Made by a program: the position numbers and the translations under genes. A stretch of 6,985 bases of DNA. Origin: an uncultured Bacteroidales bacterium (GTDB lineage Bacteria > Bacteroidota > Bacteroidia > Bacteroidales > Paludibacteraceae). Below are positions 5,501 through 6,985 of this stretch, in pieces. The DNA is taken from NCBI GenBank assembly GCA_937911235.1, contig CALDPN010000121.1, forward strand, positions 1 through 6,985, read 5' to 3'. The notes beneath the pieces are model-generated. The model was given only the letters and a program-made list of their open reading frames with translations. It was not told where the DNA came from and made no database searches. Every line of letters starts with the position of its first letter. Positions within the stretch are counted from its first letter, which is position 1.

Positions 5501-6985
5501 TTCCTCGTTGCGAGACTTCTTCAAGTTTGTAAGAAGATCGAGAGGAAGTTCTATCTTATTTTCATTTGGCCACACTGCTCTACGGTCTGTGGTGGTATTA
5601 TTTGAATAAATACCAGAAGGAGTAAGAGTAAGAGGCAGTTCGTATTCGTAATAGTTGCTTTGATAATCTGAACCCATACGGATAAAGAGTTTTAAATCCC
5701 TATCACGTAGGTTTGTGTCATCGTCGGTCATAGCCTCTGCATGGACAAACATTTCTAGTTTACCATACTGACGCATATCGTAACCACCAAATTTCTTATA
5801 CACAGCACGAGAATCTTTTGGGTGAAGATTGTGTACACGAATCACCATAGATTGCTCATTTTCCTGACGCACTTGTTGTTGAGAAGGGTCTATCTCACGA
5901 GAAACACCTGGAGGCAACACATAGTTTACAGGTTGTTTGTCGGCATTTTCTTCAATGTTTACAGAAGATGTTTCTATAATAGTGGCATCGTTGTGATAAC
6001 CCTTTTCAATTTCTTTTTGATAAACACGCCATTCGCCTTTTACAAGTTCCATACTTGCAAAACGAAGGTTTACATCGTGAGTAAAACCAGTTAAGTACAT
6101 ACGCATAAAACGTATAGACTTAAAGCTACGAATGCTACCGTATGCAGTATAATTGTCGGCATCACGTAGTGGAATTTTAAACTGATACCAACGCACTGTA
6201 CCTGTTTCTCCATTTTTAAGAGTAACAGAAGAAGTAACCATATCGGTAATGTAGTTTTGACCCACATTCATATCCTCTGGACGAAGTGAAACCTTATACT
6301 CAAAGTATTTTTCACTATCGTTTAGAGTGTTGTCTATGTTGATGTCTTCGTAGTCTGGTTTGTTTGAAGAGGCTGTGGTATAAGCCTCATTTTCCGATGT
6401 GGTTTGAGAGTTGCCCTCAGTGCCATTGTAGTGACGATAACGCTCGAGCACGCCCACCTCAGCATTGTCGTAGTCGGTGCCACGATAGTGGTGGAAGTTG
6501 TCACCAGCAGGGTCGTTTAGTGGAGAAAACTTATCCTCCATCATTCTATTTAAAGCATCAGGAGATAGTTTTGCCTTTAGTTTGTTTAAGAATGTTTGAT
6601 ATGTTTCACTTGCAAACTCTTCCTCTGTAGTAAGACCATTAAAACCAGTATCTTGTTTTTTGCGAGCCTCGGCGGTGGCATCAAACGCATACACCACAGA
6701 TTGTTTTGTAGGCACTTTACCCCAAACAGTATTTACCACAGAGCCCTCGCTCATGTCCACTGGCAAACCATTTTCGTAGAACTTACGACCATCTTTTAGA
6801 ATATCCTCAGAAAGGCCGAGTTTTCTGGAAATTGCAAACGCATTGGATTTACCGGGCGTACCGATGATCAAACGGTAAGTAGGCTTTAATGTTGCGATAT
6901 CAAATTCGCAAGAAGCATTGGTAACTCCGTCTGTGTCAATAGCATAAGCTTTTAACTCAGCATAGTGAGTTGTAGCAGCAGAAAG
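2534..6985 (-). CDS. sprA: SprA/Sov T9SS outer-membrane translocon, C-terminal ~1420 residues, fused in frame to a MutS2 fragment (5' end open)
   Basis: The frame is open from the window edge, 1483 residues to the TAA at 2536-2534. Residues 1 to ~60 are MutS2. From about SEDILKDGRKFYENGLP (59-75) on, the sequence is SprA (Sov in Porphyromonas), the giant beta-barrel translocon that exports T9SS cargo across the outer membrane. SprA-like landmarks in order are TVWGKVPTKQSVVYAFD (86-102), VGVLERYRHYNGTEGNS (177-193), LRPEDMNVGQNYITD (234-248), IRFMRMYLTGF (291-301), VKGEWRVYQKEIE (315-327), NYVLPPGVSREIDPS (354-368), SIMGNPSLGDIEVFMIGIRN (522-541) and AEIWVNELLLTEFD (549-562). Alternating amphipathic barrel strands follow to the end at ISAKILLTR. 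A Lys-rich, LQAGDTI-containing stretch at ~941-1028 fits a periplasmic insertion between strands. Full SprA/Sov proteins are about 2400-2500 aa, so the signal peptide and N-terminal ~40% are missing. No true start codon is visible: the TTG at 6871 is an internal MutS2 leucine. As sequenced, the product could not reach the outer membrane, so read this as a chimera. The SprA family assignment is firm. Confidence 0.9.
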   Translation of the reverse strand, partial: LSAATTHYAELKAYAIDTDGVTNASCEFDIATLKPTYRLIIGTPGKSNAFAISRKLGLSEDILKDGRKFYENGLPVDMSEGSVVNTVWGKVPTKQSVVYAFDATAEARKKQDTGFNGLTTEEEFASETYQTFLNKLKAKLSPDALNRMMEDKFSPLNDPAGDNFHHYRGTDYDNAEVGVLERYRHYNGTEGNSQTTSENEAYTTASSNKPDYEDINIDNTLNDSEKYFEYKVSLRPEDMNVGQNYITDMVTSSVTLKNGETGTVRWYQFKIPLRDADNYTAYGSIRSFKSIRFMRMYLTGFTHDVNLRFASMELVKGEWRVYQKEIEKGYHNDATIIETSSVNIEENADKQPVNYVLPPGVSREIDPSQQQVRQENEQSMVIRVHNLHPKDSRAVYKKFGGYDMRQYGKLEMFVHAEAMTDDDTNLRDRDLKLFIRMGSDYQSNYYEYELPLTLTPSGIYSNNTTTDRRAVWPNENKIELPLDLLTNLKKSRNEEKNRSHSSVNNLTEFSTLDPANPNNRVSIMGNPSLGDIEVFMIGIRNGSRDIKSAEIWVNELLLTEFDEQGGVAARASLDIALSDFITLNAAGRIETIGYGGIEQKVQERRQDDYYQYNVNAGIDLGKLLPEKANTVIPVRYSLSHEIVNPKYNPLDKDILLKDALEATSTKAQRDSILDVAQDMTMTQSLSVPGIRVGITSKDGPRPWDPANFTIGGSYSQTESRDPNTTREVEQYSNAYGQYEFSWSPKPVEPFAKIKSIENNKNLKWLTDFGFYYAPKLFSFKTNFVRNYYEQVTRDFENPDQKMDPTFAKNFMWSNEFDLAWDITKNIKLTFTSSNNSLITENDGGVNRDLYPDEYEIWKDSVWNSLSHLGSPQDYNQRVTLSWNVPFNKFPALNWIQGNIKYDGNYQWLSGTDVIANTAISKGTIQADGKFNFESLYNKSDYLKEVNKKYGSTNAPKAKKQKEFKQTLKLQAGDTIVVRHRLNDKKVRVKATADGKAFSVKHKVVDANSIKVIATKGAEVDLVVISGGPQPAGNIAADVFARIAMLIRNVSFNYAQTDGTTLPGYLPSVQGLGMSSFNNKTAPTFAFVMGIQEEDILDKALSSGWLLTTDAVYNPAQFVHTETFKANALVEPFPGIKINVQADRQYVNNRSVQFSGGSNLTNLDGSLSMSYVAIGTAFTSVRGGVFTDELFNNFLSYRNTIKSRLEAKNNPTTGYALNSDDVLVPAFLAAYAGRDVNKVNTKSVPNFWSFLPNWQVTITALNRIPWVKEHFRSVNITHGYTCKYQIGSFSSDQTFTSISGDDFGYVEDVLSGGILPSSRYALGNVSINEQFSPLVGLDMNLKNSLTFKAEWRRGRNMGLNLASNQIVESSNNEYVVGIGYKFSDLKFNMKTAKSSKQVKNDLTLRADFSIKDAKTLVRKIELNETQATAGDLVTTFKFAANYVFSERINLSLFYDLQMRTPVVSTSYPTLNSEVGISAKILLTR
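6790..6985 (-). pseudogene. mutS2: MutS2 fragment (end of the MutS-type ATPase domain), cut at the SprA junction
   Basis: The 65 codons next to the window edge encode a segment typical of the late ATPase domain of MutS2, a MutS-like protein with an Smr nuclease domain that acts on recombination intermediates or stalled ribosomes. ATTHYAELKAYA (residues 4-15) contains the switch histidine of the ABC-type ATPase (H7). NASCEFDIATLKPTYRL (23-39) and IIGTPGKSNAFAISRKLGL (40-58) are the conserved block found just before the coiled-coil and Smr regions. After about residue 60 the MutS2 sequence stops and SprA begins in the same frame. The long linker and the Smr domain expected next are absent from the window. 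The upstream part lies beyond 6985, so whether the rest of mutS2 is intact cannot be seen. Confidence 0.8.

Noticed and set aside
324..6799. Several plus-strand ORFs of 61-98 codons
   Set aside because: All lie opposite the minus-strand genes. They are Ser/Cys/Phe-rich antisense translations without motifs or leaders.
6869..6871. TTG as start codon of the SprA-containing ORF
   Set aside because: The same frame is open upstream to the window edge and encodes MutS2 residues before this TTG, which reads as the Leu of TYRLIIGTPG.
1..6985. CRISPR arrays, tRNAs, insertion sequences or attachment sites
   Set aside because: No regularly spaced direct repeats, tRNA-like cloverleaf, transposase frame or long terminal repeats were seen on either strand.

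Overview
The window looks like chromosomal DNA of a Bacteroidota bacterium, most likely a Bacteroidales member with a type IX secretion system (T9SS). The evidence is a long SprA/Sov translocon coding region, AT-rich leaders without Shine-Dalgarno sequences, and promoter candidates of the Bacteroidetes type (TTTG, about 20 nt, TAnnTTTG). All genes I can support lie on the minus strand, so transcription runs from high to low coordinates. The plus strand shows only shadow ORFs.

In reading order: (1) 6985 to 2534 is one uninterrupted reading frame, open at the window edge. Its first ~60 codons are the end of the MutS-type ATPase domain of MutS2. At about 6790-6811 it switches in frame to the C-terminal ~1420 residues of SprA/Sov. 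Neither gene is intact: MutS2 lacks its C-terminal part and SprA lacks its N-terminal ~1000 residues. This is a genuine deletion fusion or, more likely, an assembly join at a short shared sequence. (2) A 133-bp spacer carries a promoter candidate. (3) A two-gene operon follows: a 100-aa OadG-like single-span membrane protein (2400-2098) and, 13 bp later, a 587-aa protein built like the alpha subunit of oxaloacetate decarboxylase or pyruvate carboxylase subunit B (2084-321). (4) A 102-bp spacer holds a 17-bp perfect inverted repeat (terminator-like) that overlaps a good promoter. (5) The 5' end of a gene for a secreted protein with a signal peptide (218-1) runs off the window.

The most interesting biology is in the 587-aa protein. 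The metal-site residues of the carboxyltransferase barrel are intact (D15, K178, H208, H210), and so are Q18 and R87. By my alignment, however, the biotinyl lysine of the C-terminal carrier domain is His551, the Thr that shuttles a proton to biotin in pyruvate carboxylase is Met242, and a pyruvate-binding Tyr is Met94. Losing the biotin site and the biotin-dependent catalytic residue together suggests a divergent, possibly biotin-independent, membrane-associated enzyme. No beta subunit (OadB) gene follows it in the window.

No tRNA, rRNA, CRISPR array, insertion sequence or transposase was seen.
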